Shown here in pieces: positions 6,545 to 14,531 of a DNA stretch of 18,134 nucleotides. This DNA is from Acidobacteriota bacterium (lineage in GTDB: Bacteria; Acidobacteriota; Blastocatellia; Pyrinomonadales; Pyrinomonadaceae), in NCBI GenBank assembly GCA_023415725.1, contig JAEZJR010000165.1, positions 1 through 18,134 on the forward strand, read 5' to 3'. The position numbers and the translations under genes are program-made. The notes beneath the pieces are model-generated. The model did not search any database and was not told the origin of the DNA. It saw only the letters and a list, made by a program, of their open reading frames with translations. How positions within the stretch are numbered: the stretch's first letter is position 1; each line of letters opens with the position of its first letter.

Positions 6545-9340
6545 ATGAACATCAAGAATTCACTCATTCTGGCGACCCTGCTGTGCATTTTCGCGGCCGC
6601 TGCGTTCCCTCAAACCGAACCGAAATTCGATTTCTACGATCGCGGCCCGTATCGCGAAAACGTGCCACGGCCGCAACAGTTCCTACGCTTCGACGTGGGC
6701 GAGCACCACACCACCTACGCCCAGATGGAGAAGGTGATCGAGGAGATAGCGAAGGCCGCACCTGACCGTGTGAAGATCTTCGACATCGGCACGACCAACG
6801 AGCACAGAATGATGCACCTCGTCGCGATATCGTCGCCGGAAAACATGTCCAGGCTGGACGAGATCAAAGCTCAGAACGCCAGGCTTACCGATCCCCGACG
6901 GACCACCGCCGCGGAGGCTTCCCAGATCGCACAGAACAATCCCGCGATCGCATGGATGGCTTATACCATCCACGGCAATGAATCCGCATCGTTCGAGGCG
7001 ATGATGCAGGTGGTCTATCAGCTAGCCGCTTCGAACGACCCTGCGACACTCGATATCCTTAAGAACACGGTGGTGCTGGTGGTAACCGGCGAAAACCCGG
7101 ATGGCCACGAGCGGTTCGTCACATGGTACAACTCCGTCGCCACGGGATCGCCGGATCGTTTCGCGATAGAGAAACGCGAACCATGGTCGATTTGGGGGCG
7201 CGTAAACCATTACCGCTTCAATTTGAACCGCGACACGCTGTCGTTTACGCAAAAAGAATCACGGAACATGCAGAAGGCGTACATGGAGTGGAACGCGCAG
7301 GTTGCCGTCGATCACCACGGTCAACCGGAGCAATACTTTTTCCCTCCCGTAGCCTTGCCGATCAACCCTAACCTTCCGCAGCCCCAATACAATAAATGGC
7401 TCGACGTCTACGGAAGGGCGAATGCGGGAGCTTTCGACCAGCGAAAATGGGATTACTACATACGTGATGTCTTCGACGCTTTCTACCCGGGCTACTGGGA
7501 TATGTACCCGAGCCTTAATGGGGCCACGGGAATGACCTATGAGACTGATGGCGGCGGACCTAAAGGTCTCAACTACACGCGCGATGACGGTACGATCCTG
7601 ACGTTCCGCTCGTCCATAGCGAAGCATTATGTCGCGTCGATGACCACACTCGAAACGACGGCGAAAAACAGGGCCGAACGGATCAAGGATTTTTACGATT
7701 TCCGCTCACGCGGAATGGCCGAACATGCTCGCGCGAAGATGAAGCGTATCGTCCTCGACCCGACGAGCGACCGTGTGAAAGCGGCGGACCTGGTGGAGGT
7801 ATTGCGACTGTCAAATATCGAGGTCAAAGCGACGACAGCTCCGTTCACATCAAGTACTGCTCACACCTATATGGAGAAGGATGCGAAGGCGGCTACTCGC
7901 AGCTTCCCTGCCGGCACCTACGTGATCGACCTCGACCAGCCGCAGCGGCTGCTTATCAAATCCATCCTCGAGCCGGATACGCCGCAGGACAAGGCGTTCG
8001 TGGAGGACAATATGGCACGCTTCCACCGTAATCAGATGCGAGGGCCTGGGCAGCCGAAGGAGCAGTACGGTTTTTACGACGTGACGGCATGGTCGATGCC
8101 GCTAGGGTGGGGTGTGAACGCGCATTGGACCGAGGAGAATTCGAACCTTCAGGCTGTCGCGGTCGATCAGACATACCTCGATAATGCCCGGCGCGGCGGG
8201 GTATCCGGCAGGGCGGCGATCTCGTACATCATCCCATACGAAACCGACACCACGGGTGCCCTCGTGATGCGGCTGCTTCAGAACGGATACAAAGTGAACG
8301 TTGCCACGCGTCAACTTAACGCGGGGGGTCGGAACTGGCGGCCCGGGACCTTTGTTGTTCGTATCTCCCGCAATCCCGATTCGATCCACGACGCAATAGC
8401 ACAGTACGCTCGGGATCTCGGTGTTAACGTGATCGCAGTCAACTCTGGTTACTCTGAAGAAGGCGACACTAGTGTCGGTGGTGAAAGCGTAATCGCTATG
8501 CGAAACCCAAAGATCGCGATCGCCGCGGATGACGGCATCACCCAGGAATCGTACGGGGCCATTTGGTGGACTTTCGATAAGTACGGGATCAAATTCACTC
8601 CGATGACCATTGGGAACATTAGGGGCGGAGCGTTAAGAGATTACAACGTGCTGATCATCCCCAGCGGGTCGCCCGGCGCATTAATGAATTCCTTCGGTAC
8701 TGGAGGCGTAGCGGCGTTAAAGCAATTCGCCCAACAAGGCGGGACCATCGTGACGCTGAGCGGATCGGCCGTTTTTGCGACGCTGAAGGATGTAGGCCTG
8801 TCGAGTTCGAAGATGGTCGGCAGCGACGAAGACGAGCAGAAGGGCAAGGTGCCGGAGGAAAAGCCTTCTCCATCCCCTACGCCCCTCGCAAGTCCCGCTC
8901 CGACTCCTAACGATCAAATGCCTGAGGTCGGACAGGAACTACCGCCGATCACGTCACCGTCGGCTGACGCGAATAAGGTACCCGAGGCCCTAGCCGGAGC
9001 TATGTTCCGGGCGACGGTGGATAGGACGTCCTATATCAACTATGGCGTAAACCAAAATGAGATCCCGGTGTTGCTGCAAACCGGCTACTTTTTCCGATAT
9101 TCGAAGGAAGGAAGCAATGCACTCGTTTTTGATGCGAACCCAAATCGCAGTTTGACCGTCTCAGGATTCGTCTGGGAAGGAAACACGGAGCGACTTCTCA
9201 GAGGGACTTCGTACATTATCGACGAGGCCGTCGGCCGCGGACATGTTGTTCTCTTTGCTGAGGATCCTTTTTACCGCGGAATGACCCGATCAACGACGCG
9301 ACAATTTTTTAATGCGGTCGCTTTCGGTGGTGTATTCTAG
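6545..9340 (+). CDS. secreted M14-family zinc carboxypeptidase-like protein with C-terminal amidotransferase-like domain
   Basis: This 931-residue protein begins with a signal peptide (Lys4 then hydrophobic 6-20, probable cleavage near AAAAFPQ). The M14 peptidase domain (about 50-380) shows the zinc motif HxxE at His143/Glu146 in IHGNESAS, ENPDG (183-187), RFNLNRD (224-230) for substrate binding, the third zinc-ligand candidate in DHHG (His257/258) and the likely catalytic Glu333 in TYETDGGG. Beyond this lies a long second half. Its final region (about 655-930) reads like a class I amidotransferase/ThuA-type flavodoxin-like fold (KIAIAADDG, YNVLIIPSG, HVVLFAEDPFYRG), interrupted by a Pro/Ser/Thr-rich insert (about 772-805). 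It probably degrades peptides or cell-wall fragments outside the cytoplasm. It is followed, after 40 bases, by an SRPBCC gene. Confidence 0.85.
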   Translation: MNIKNSLILATLLCIFAAAAFPQTEPKFDFYDRGPYRENVPRPQQFLRFDVGEHHTTYAQMEKVIEEIAKAAPDRVKIFDIGTTNEHRMMHLVAISSPENMSRLDEIKAQNARLTDPRRTTAAEASQIAQNNPAIAWMAYTIHGNESASFEAMMQVVYQLAASNDPATLDILKNTVVLVVTGENPDGHERFVTWYNSVATGSPDRFAIEKREPWSIWGRVNHYRFNLNRDTLSFTQKESRNMQKAYMEWNAQVAVDHHGQPEQYFFPPVALPINPNLPQPQYNKWLDVYGRANAGAFDQRKWDYYIRDVFDAFYPGYWDMYPSLNGATGMTYETDGGGPKGLNYTRDDGTILTFRSSIAKHYVASMTTLETTAKNRAERIKDFYDFRSRGMAEHARAKMKRIVLDPTSDRVKAADLVEVLRLSNIEVKATTAPFTSSTAHTYMEKDAKAATRSFPAGTYVIDLDQPQRLLIKSILEPDTPQDKAFVEDNMARFHRNQMRGPGQPKEQYGFYDVTAWSMPLGWGVNAHWTEENSNLQAVAVDQTYLDNARRGGVSGRAAISYIIPYETDTTGALVMRLLQNGYKVNVATRQLNAGGRNWRPGTFVVRISRNPDSIHDAIAQYARDLGVNVIAVNSGYSEEGDTSVGGESVIAMRNPKIAIAADDGITQESYGAIWWTFDKYGIKFTPMTIGNIRGGALRDYNVLIIPSGSPGALMNSFGTGGVAALKQFAQQGGTIVTLSGSAVFATLKDVGLSSSKMVGSDEDEQKGKVPEEKPSPSPTPLASPAPTPNDQMPEVGQELPPITSPSADANKVPEALAGAMFRATVDRTSYINYGVNQNEIPVLLQTGYFFRYSKEGSNALVFDANPNRSLTVSGFVWEGNTERLLRGTSYIIDEAVGRGHVVLFAEDPFYRGMTRSTTRQFFNAVAFGGVF

Positions 9341-9380
9341 AAAACGAGAATTTTCCGGGAGGCCATTAAACTTAGGAAGT

Positions 9381-9866
9381 ATGTTCACAGTGAAGGCGGG
9401 ATACAGCGACGATATCGTAGTGCATTCGAGCGCGGATCAAGTGCGGGAATTCTTCTCGGATCTGAGAAATTTTGTCGACCTGATGCCGGGAATCGCCGCG
9501 ATCCATACGGATGCGAAAGGCGTCGCTCACTGGAAGATCGAGGCTGATATCCCGTTGGTCGGGACCATGATGCAGAAGTTTGCGGTTGAACTCGCTGAGA
9601 GCTCAGAGGAAAGGGTCGAATGGTTCCCTGTCCAGCGCGAAACTCAGAACTTCCTTCGGTTTTCAGCCGATTTCTTCGAAAAGGCCAAGAACCAAACCAT
9701 GGTGCATTTCACTCAGATGGTTGAGTTGAGGCGGAGATCGGCACGGGAGCTTCACATGCTTGCCGGACTGGCGGGCGAGGGCCTGATCAGTAACGAGATG
9801 ACCAAGAAGGTCACGGAGATGATCAAGGTGTTCATTCAAAGGGCCAAAGACAGGCTCGAAAAATAG
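9381..9866 (+). CDS. SRPBCC (START/polyketide-cyclase fold) protein
   Basis: This 161-residue protein resembles SRPBCC lipid- or ligand-binding proteins of the CoxG/COQ10 kind. It has an N-terminal strand, then SSADQVREFFSDLRNFVDLMPGI, a central beta sheet (HWKIEADIPLVG, RVEWFPV, TMVHFTQMVEL) and a long C-terminal helix (about 130-160). The ligand cannot be read from the sequence. A start at ATG 9381 is preferred: AGGA lies just upstream, and longer versions would run into the end of the M14 gene and add a non-family sequence. It probably forms an operon with the M14 gene and ends at the terminator at 9886. Confidence 0.85.
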   Translation: MFTVKAGYSDDIVVHSSADQVREFFSDLRNFVDLMPGIAAIHTDAKGVAHWKIEADIPLVGTMMQKFAVELAESSEERVEWFPVQRETQNFLRFSADFFEKAKNQTMVHFTQMVELRRRSARELHMLAGLAGEGLISNEMTKKVTEMIKVFIQRAKDRLEK

Positions 9867-9885
9867 GTTAGTCAGGAGAAAATTG

Positions 9886-9913
9886 AAAAGGCCGCGGTTT
9901 CCGCGGCCTTTTT
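9886..9913. terminator. bidirectional intrinsic terminator
   Basis: AAAAGGCCGCGG (9886-9897) and CCGCGGCCTTTT (9901-9912) form a 12-pair hairpin around a TTT loop, with U runs on both strands. It lies 19 bases after the SRPBCC stop and 4 bases after the SDR stop, and so can serve both convergent genes. Confidence 0.9.
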
Positions 9914-9917
9914 CTTA

Positions 9918-10667
9918 TTATGTGATCGTTCCTCCGTCCACCGTCATGACCTCACCATTCATATAGGAATTCCTATCGCTCACGATGAACGCCGCAAATT
10001 CGGCGAGTTCCTGAGGTTGACCCAGCCGACGCAACGATACCCAATTCTCATGGGCCTCAAGCAGGTGGGCTGGCAGCGTGTTGCCCAGGTCCGTATCGAA
10101 AATGCCCGCCGCGATCGCATTTACAGTGATGCCGAAATTTGCAGCCTCGCGGGAAAGGCATTTAGTGAACCCGATCATCGCGGCTTTTGACGTTGCATAA
10201 TGCACCGCCGTCGGAAGCGCCCTAATAGCCCCAATACTTGTAATGTTCAGGATCGTGCCCTTCCGCTGTCGAATCATCTGTTTATAGAAAGGCTTCGTCA
10301 CTGCGAATAGACTGTTGACATTAGTGTCAACCACCCAGTCCCACGACTTGTCAGTTGTGGTCGCGAAATTGTCGGCCTTGTTCACCGCAGCGTTGTTGAC
10401 CAGAATGTTCACTGCATCCCAAACATCATGGATTTCCCGGGCGACGCGCTTCATTCCAAGCCTATCCGTAACGGAAACCTTGAAGGCGAGACATTGACGC
10501 CCGTATGCTTCGACTTTGGCTTTAACTTGAGCGGCGAGATCGTCGCTCGTGTGATAATTGAACGCTATGTCGGCCCCTTCACGGGCGAAAACCTCGCAAA
10601 TTGCCGCACCAATGCCGCGCGTCCCGCCCGAAATGAACGCTCGCTTACCCTCGAGTAATAGACTCAA
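9918..10667 (-). CDS. short-chain dehydrogenase/reductase (FabG-like)
   Basis: With a start at 10667 this is a 249-residue classical SDR. It has the cofactor motif GGTRGIG (residues 14-20), LVNNAA (89-94), Asn116, and the catalytic Ser144, Tyr157 and Lys161 (YATSK). The closing MTVDGG is also typical. It should reduce a keto group with NAD(P)H; FabG-like 3-oxoacyl reductase is the nearest guess, but SDR substrates cannot be read from sequence. The frame is open further upstream to an ATG at 10796. The added 43 residues would be unlike SDRs and would cover the sigma-54 promoter at 10769. A TTG at 10667 with GGAG eight bases upstream is preferred. Confidence 0.9.
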   Translation of the reverse strand: MSLLLEGKRAFISGGTRGIGAAICEVFAREGADIAFNYHTSDDLAAQVKAKVEAYGRQCLAFKVSVTDRLGMKRVAREIHDVWDAVNILVNNAAVNKADNFATTTDKSWDWVVDTNVNSLFAVTKPFYKQMIRQRKGTILNITSIGAIRALPTAVHYATSKAAMIGFTKCLSREAANFGITVNAIAAGIFDTDLGNTLPAHLLEAHENWVSLRRLGQPQELAEFAAFIVSDRNSYMNGEVMTVDGGTIT

Positions 10668-10967
10668 ACCTGTATCTCCAAGTGGAATATCGTTAAATTG
10701 GTCAAATAGAAAGGTTAATGAAATGAAAGCGATGTGACAAGTTCGGTCGAAGCAATGGATCGTCCCGGTGGCACGTATATTGCACCTCCGCATCAATGCC
10801 GGCCCAACATCCAGGTTCTTTAACGGCTGGTAAATGCAGTAATTATGCGTTTCGCATCGGATCTCCTGTAGTCGAAGTGCTCAATTTCGTCATTCGTCAC
10901 ATGACAAAATTTGGCGCTTGATTGTGACTGTGGTCTCTGCCAGACGAGATTCTCCCGCCCGTCGAAT
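10668..10967. other. divergent intergenic region between the SDR and pilin-like genes
   Basis: The 300 bases hold the sigma-54 promoter (10769-10784, plus strand) and a predicted leader of about 170 bases before the pilin start. A small hairpin ATGCG-TTT-CGCAT lies in that leader near 10848-10860. For the SDR gene only a weak minus-strand -35-like TTGTCA with a poor -10 is visible. No small gene is convincing here. Confidence 0.6.
10769..10784 (+). promoter_or_regulatory. sigma-54 (-24/-12) promoter upstream of the pilin-like gene
   Basis: The bases read TGGCACG-TATA-TTGCA, an exact match to the sigma-54 consensus TGGCACG-N4-TTGCW with GG and GC at the required spacing. Transcription would start near 10795, about 170 bases before the pilin ATG at 10968. 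Sigma-54 control of major pilin genes is well known in Pseudomonas, Myxococcus and Geobacter, which makes the placement credible. Confidence 0.85.
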
Positions 10968-11384
10968 ATGCAGGTTAAGAAAAATAACGGATTCACTTTG
11001 GTCGAATTGCTCCTAGTCGTGGTGATCATCGGGATGCTTGCCGCTATCGCTGTACCATCGCTTTCGAGTTCGCGAGATGCCGCCGAATCGGCTGCGACCG
11101 TTGCGCATCTGCGCACAGTGCACACCAACCAGGCGATGTTCCGTGTTACCAGGGGGCGGTATGGGCGTCTCGCGGAGCTCAACAACTTTGCCAATGGCAC
11201 TCTCGGCCGGGCCGTCAACACTACGTTGAGGCGCGGGGAATTCACTTACCTGATGTTCCCTGTTCCTACGGACAGGAGTCTTGGGACGGGATATACAATT
11301 CATGCCTATCGCCTCAGGAGCGGACGTCTGTCCTCGCATTACCAAATGTCGGACGACGGAGTGATCGAAACCATACTCCGATAA
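10968..11384 (+). CDS. type IV pilin-like (prepilin) protein
   Basis: This 138-residue protein has a short positively charged leader, MQVKKNNG, and the prepilin peptidase site G8/F9 followed by TLVE, with the conserved Glu at mature position 5 (Glu13). The hydrophobic assembly helix FTLVELLLVVVIIGMLAAIAVP (in two parts, about residues 9-30) follows. The globular part (about 31-138) contains no cysteines, so the C-terminal disulfide loop of many major pilins is missing. It may be a minor pilin, a pseudopilin of a secretion system, or a small major pilin. The ATG at 10968 gives the normal leader; longer starts would add a non-pilin extension. No ribosome binding site is evident. It is preceded by a sigma-54 promoter and followed after 23 bases by a gene of unknown function. 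No assembly genes are in the window. Confidence 0.9.
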   Translation: MQVKKNNGFTLVELLLVVVIIGMLAAIAVPSLSSSRDAAESAATVAHLRTVHTNQAMFRVTRGRYGRLAELNNFANGTLGRAVNTTLRRGEFTYLMFPVPTDRSLGTGYTIHAYRLRSGRLSSHYQMSDDGVIETILR

Positions 11385-11407
11385 GGCAGTGCCTTACCTC
11401 CACCCAC

Positions 11408-13339
11408 ATGCACAACGAAAACGGAAATAACGCAAACGTGACACTCGTCGCTAAGTTAGCCGACAGGTACGCCCACATCGCGAAGCACGCTCTCCACCTG
11501 CGAATCGTGGAGGAATTCCTAACACAATTGGAGCTCACTCTACTGAAGTCCTCACCGGTGGCCTTTGCTATAGATACGGTAAAGACAGGGCTCCAGGAAC
11601 TACGTTCCTTATCCGGTGGAGAAGCCGAACGGCAAAAACGCATCGAGTTTCAGGTGGCGCATGAGTTGGTCCAATGGCAGGAGCACTTGGCCGAACGGGA
11701 CTCGAAGATCGAGGCATATCATATTCGGCGTTACTGCGATGCGCTGAAAACTCCGCTGGACAACGAGGTTTTCATTGCGCTTGCCCGCTTCTATCGAGGC
11801 ATGGGCTATTCCCGTCAGGCGATGAGCAAGTTCGATCTGGCGATAACGCGGGCGTTTTCTTCTCAGGTGGGAGAACTTCGGCGATGCCTGGTCGCGGACC
11901 GGGACACCCTCTCGGCACGTATTGCGGCCCACTACGCAAATTGGGACCGGATGCCGGTGGAAAACCATGGCTCGCCGAGGGATGTGCAAGTTTTCGATCG
12001 ATACGTCGAGGAATGCTTTTCGATCGACGAGTTCGCAAATCTAACCGATTCAAAATTGTTCGACCGCGTGCGGGAATTCAAATCTGAATTGGGAGAACGC
12101 TTCTTTCAGCCCCACGTCGTGGCGGCTGCGATCGAATGCAACATCGCACTCGGGAACCGCCTGAACGTACTGATGGCGAAGGCGGCGGAAAATCTGGGAG
12201 AAAGATTAGGTTCCGAGTTCGACTTTGCCGGAGCGCTTCAAGATACTTCCCCCAATGCCGGTAACTATATCTCCGAGGTGCTAAGAGAGATCGATAAGCA
12301 GAGCCCTCTCATTTCGGCCGAATCGGAATCTGAAGATCTTTTTGTCCTTAAGTCAATGCTGGAACTGGCCGCTGAGACGAACAGCCGGGATGACGAAAAT
12401 AAAGCTGGAGAGATCGCAAGCCCGTCTGATCAATTCCTCTCGACACGACGTCCCGAGTTCCTTGGCATACTGCAACTCCTCGATCATCAGAATCCAGATG
12501 TCGTCAAGATCCGCAAAGGGTTAGACGAGATAGATGAGTTCAAGGCGATCGACTTCAACGACTTCCTGTTCTTCGAAGACGGTAGGCCTGACACGGTGAG
12601 CCGCGATGTCCTGAGAGTAATACTTTCCCTTGAGTCGCTTCGTTCGAACGAACTGAACCGAAAGCAGGAGCTTTCGCGAGAAGTGCGCAAAGAAGTGTAC
12701 GAACTGCTCGATCAGGCTGAATACCTGGGAGACTCGCTCGAAAACGCCATAAACCAAGTCGATCATCTGGGGAACCCCCGGGTCCTTTTTATATCGAATA
12801 AGCTGCTTGAGTCGCGCCTACGCATGGAGCGATCCATCGTGCGATTCAGCAGTAAGAATCTTGGATTACCCGAACAATTCCATCCGCCGGACAAGGTGAT
12901 CGAGAATGAATTGAGTGACTCCCTCTCATACATCGACACTGGCTCGGCCGGAGCGAATGGCTGGCTCGTAGTCGCCACGATAGCGGTGGCGATCTTCTTC
13001 TCTTTGATGTTCTTTAATGGCCGAAATCTCGACGCCGTCGCTCCGACCGCAAGCGATGTGGAGATATTCGAACCCGCAAAACTACCCGGGGGCACTAATT
13101 TGTCCAGTGCACACAGCCAAGGTTCTACCCTCTACGTCGTCGCCACAGGCGCATGGCGTGAAATGAACGACGGACAGAAGACAGATTCGCTAAAAATGCT
13201 TCTCGAAGCGCCGACCAAAACCAAACTGGAGGCGGTAATGATCCTCGATGAACACGGAAATTGGATGGCTGACATTTCGCCGGAAGGAATGAAGATCAGT
13301 AATGAGCCGGCGATCGCGGATTCTGGTGCCGAAGACTAG
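11408..13339 (+). CDS. large single-pass membrane protein, function unknown
   Basis: I do not recognise this 643-residue protein. A long soluble N-terminal part (about 1-515) is mostly helical and acidic. Residues about 115-150 (DNEVFIALARFYRGMGYSRQ and the following helix) resemble one tetratricopeptide helix pair. One transmembrane segment (about 518-536, GWLVVATIAVAIFFSLMFF) is followed by a C-terminal domain of about 107 residues. That domain has a linker and then YVVATGAWREMNDGQKTDSL and LEAVMILDEHGNWMADI, a compact helix-strand pattern. There is no signal peptide, so the large part is probably cytoplasmic and the small domain outside; this orientation is inferred. It lies 23 bases after the pilin-like gene and probably shares its sigma-54 promoter. 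Its stop overlaps the stop of the convergent glycosyltransferase gene by a shared CTAG. Confidence 0.8.
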   Translation: MHNENGNNANVTLVAKLADRYAHIAKHALHLRIVEEFLTQLELTLLKSSPVAFAIDTVKTGLQELRSLSGGEAERQKRIEFQVAHELVQWQEHLAERDSKIEAYHIRRYCDALKTPLDNEVFIALARFYRGMGYSRQAMSKFDLAITRAFSSQVGELRRCLVADRDTLSARIAAHYANWDRMPVENHGSPRDVQVFDRYVEECFSIDEFANLTDSKLFDRVREFKSELGERFFQPHVVAAAIECNIALGNRLNVLMAKAAENLGERLGSEFDFAGALQDTSPNAGNYISEVLREIDKQSPLISAESESEDLFVLKSMLELAAETNSRDDENKAGEIASPSDQFLSTRRPEFLGILQLLDHQNPDVVKIRKGLDEIDEFKAIDFNDFLFFEDGRPDTVSRDVLRVILSLESLRSNELNRKQELSREVRKEVYELLDQAEYLGDSLENAINQVDHLGNPRVLFISNKLLESRLRMERSIVRFSSKNLGLPEQFHPPDKVIENELSDSLSYIDTGSAGANGWLVVATIAVAIFFSLMFFNGRNLDAVAPTASDVEIFEPAKLPGGTNLSSAHSQGSTLYVVATGAWREMNDGQKTDSLKMLLEAPTKTKLEAVMILDEHGNWMADISPEGMKISNEPAIADSGAED

Positions 13340-14520
13340 GCAGCGGCGCGTTGTACATCCTGCTCCTGAGTCGGGAGCAGTGTAATGATCTCTCTTACAA
13401 TTGATTCGGTGGAATTCGGTATTGCCATACCGGCGGTCGCCGCCTTCATCTTTTGGTAACTGTCGGCATCAGTGACCAGCGATCGAACTACCGGGATGAT
13501 GTCGGAGGGGTTCCGGAGCAGGATGCCCGCCCCCTTCTGGGATAAGAGTTTGACCGTCCCTGCTTCCTGAGGCATCGGAGGGGTCGTGGTATCTGCGATG
13601 ATCGGAAGACGGCACGCCAACGCTTCGAAGGTTGTTAATCCACCCAATTTAGAAATCATCACATTGGCGGACTGCATCAGTTTCTCGATCTCGTCGGAAT
13701 AGCCGATGACCTTGATCGGAAACTTGGCAGTTTTGGCGATCTCTTCGGCCTCCTTTCTTAACTCCTCATTCTTCCCCGCCAGGAAAATCGCCTGGACATC
13801 AAGTTCGCCGCGCGCGAGTTCCTTGAATATGCTTGGGATATTGCCGCCGCCGATCCAACCGGCATTCACGAACACAGTAAATATGTCCGGGTCGAGGCCA
13901 AACGCGAGCCTAGCCTGCTGGGCGTCCTTTTCATCCACCTCGTGAAATTTCGGATGCACGGGCATTCCGGAGATCTTGATCTTCGTCTCGGAAACTCCGT
14001 AATCCATCAATTGCTGTTTCGCTTCTTCGTTCGCGACTAGATAAAGCGAAACGTCATCGCACGCCCATCCTTTCCAGAATCCGTAACAGGGATCGGTAAC
14101 GACCGTGACAAGCGGGATCTGCCCTAAAAGGTCCAATTCCCGTAAAACACGTCCGAAAATGTGCTGGGTCAGCGGGTGCACGCTAACGACCACATGTGGG
14201 CACCATTTCTCGAACGATTCTTTAATGAACCCGATGCATCTTCGGTGAAAGAACTCGCGGGTTTCAGGGCGGAACCTGTTCACCGCCCAGTAAAGATACT
14301 TCATCCACCCCTGCTTGTTGCGAAGCAGCCAATTGTAAATTGCGACGAGTTTCTCAGTAACGTGGTGAGAATCCTCGACCGCACGGATGGTGCGGACGGC
14401 AAGCGACTCACCGTGCCAGAATTTTTCCAGCCCATGCGCCAAAGCGGCCGCCGCGGAGCGGTGGCCGCCTCCCGTATCGGACGAGATGATCAGAACCTTT
14501 GGCGTGTTAGGGTTGTTCAT
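13336..14520 (-). CDS. GT28/MGDG-synthase-like glycosyltransferase
   Basis: This 394-residue protein has the two-domain GT-B layout of the MGDG synthase/YpfP group. The N-terminal domain opens with VLIISSDTGGGHRSAA (GGGH at 17-20, typical of lipid-acceptor binding) and contains SVHPLTQH (113-120) and TVVTDP. The C-terminal donor domain shows SGMPVHP (184-190), VNAGWIGGG (218-226), KLGGLTTFEALA (291-302) and PQE (317-319), where a UDP-sugar would bind. Family members glycosylate diacylglycerol at the cytoplasmic membrane face. The usual KPGG is KLGG here. It begins 11 bases after the radical SAM gene with no own ribosome binding site, which suggests translational coupling. The sugar and the acceptor cannot be told from sequence. 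Confidence 0.85.
   Translation of the reverse strand: MNNPNTPKVLIISSDTGGGHRSAAAALAHGLEKFWHGESLAVRTIRAVEDSHHVTEKLVAIYNWLLRNKQGWMKYLYWAVNRFRPETREFFHRRCIGFIKESFEKWCPHVVVSVHPLTQHIFGRVLRELDLLGQIPLVTVVTDPCYGFWKGWACDDVSLYLVANEEAKQQLMDYGVSETKIKISGMPVHPKFHEVDEKDAQQARLAFGLDPDIFTVFVNAGWIGGGNIPSIFKELARGELDVQAIFLAGKNEELRKEAEEIAKTAKFPIKVIGYSDEIEKLMQSANVMISKLGGLTTFEALACRLPIIADTTTPPMPQEAGTVKLLSQKGAGILLRNPSDIIPVVRSLVTDADSYQKMKAATAGMAIPNSTESIVREIITLLPTQEQDVQRAAA
13360..13380. other. hairpin inside the 3' end of the glycosyltransferase gene
   Basis: CTGCTCC (13360-13366) and GGAGCAG (13374-13380) pair over seven bases plus a wobble pair. It lies 20 bases past the stop of the convergent 643-residue gene. There is no T run on either strand, so it is not a standard terminator, though it could protect or delimit the plus-strand transcript end. 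Confidence 0.35.
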
Positions 14521-14531
14521 TTATAAGCCGA

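Noticed and set aside
10668..10796. Longer SDR with 43 extra N-terminal residues
   Set aside because: The extension is not SDR-like and would run over the sigma-54 promoter; the TTG at 10667 with GGAG gives the normal family length.
10911..10925. Second sigma-54-like site TTGGCGCTTGATTGTG close to the pilin start
   Set aside because: The GG to -12 spacing is one base short and the -12 GC is missing; the site at 10769 is exact.
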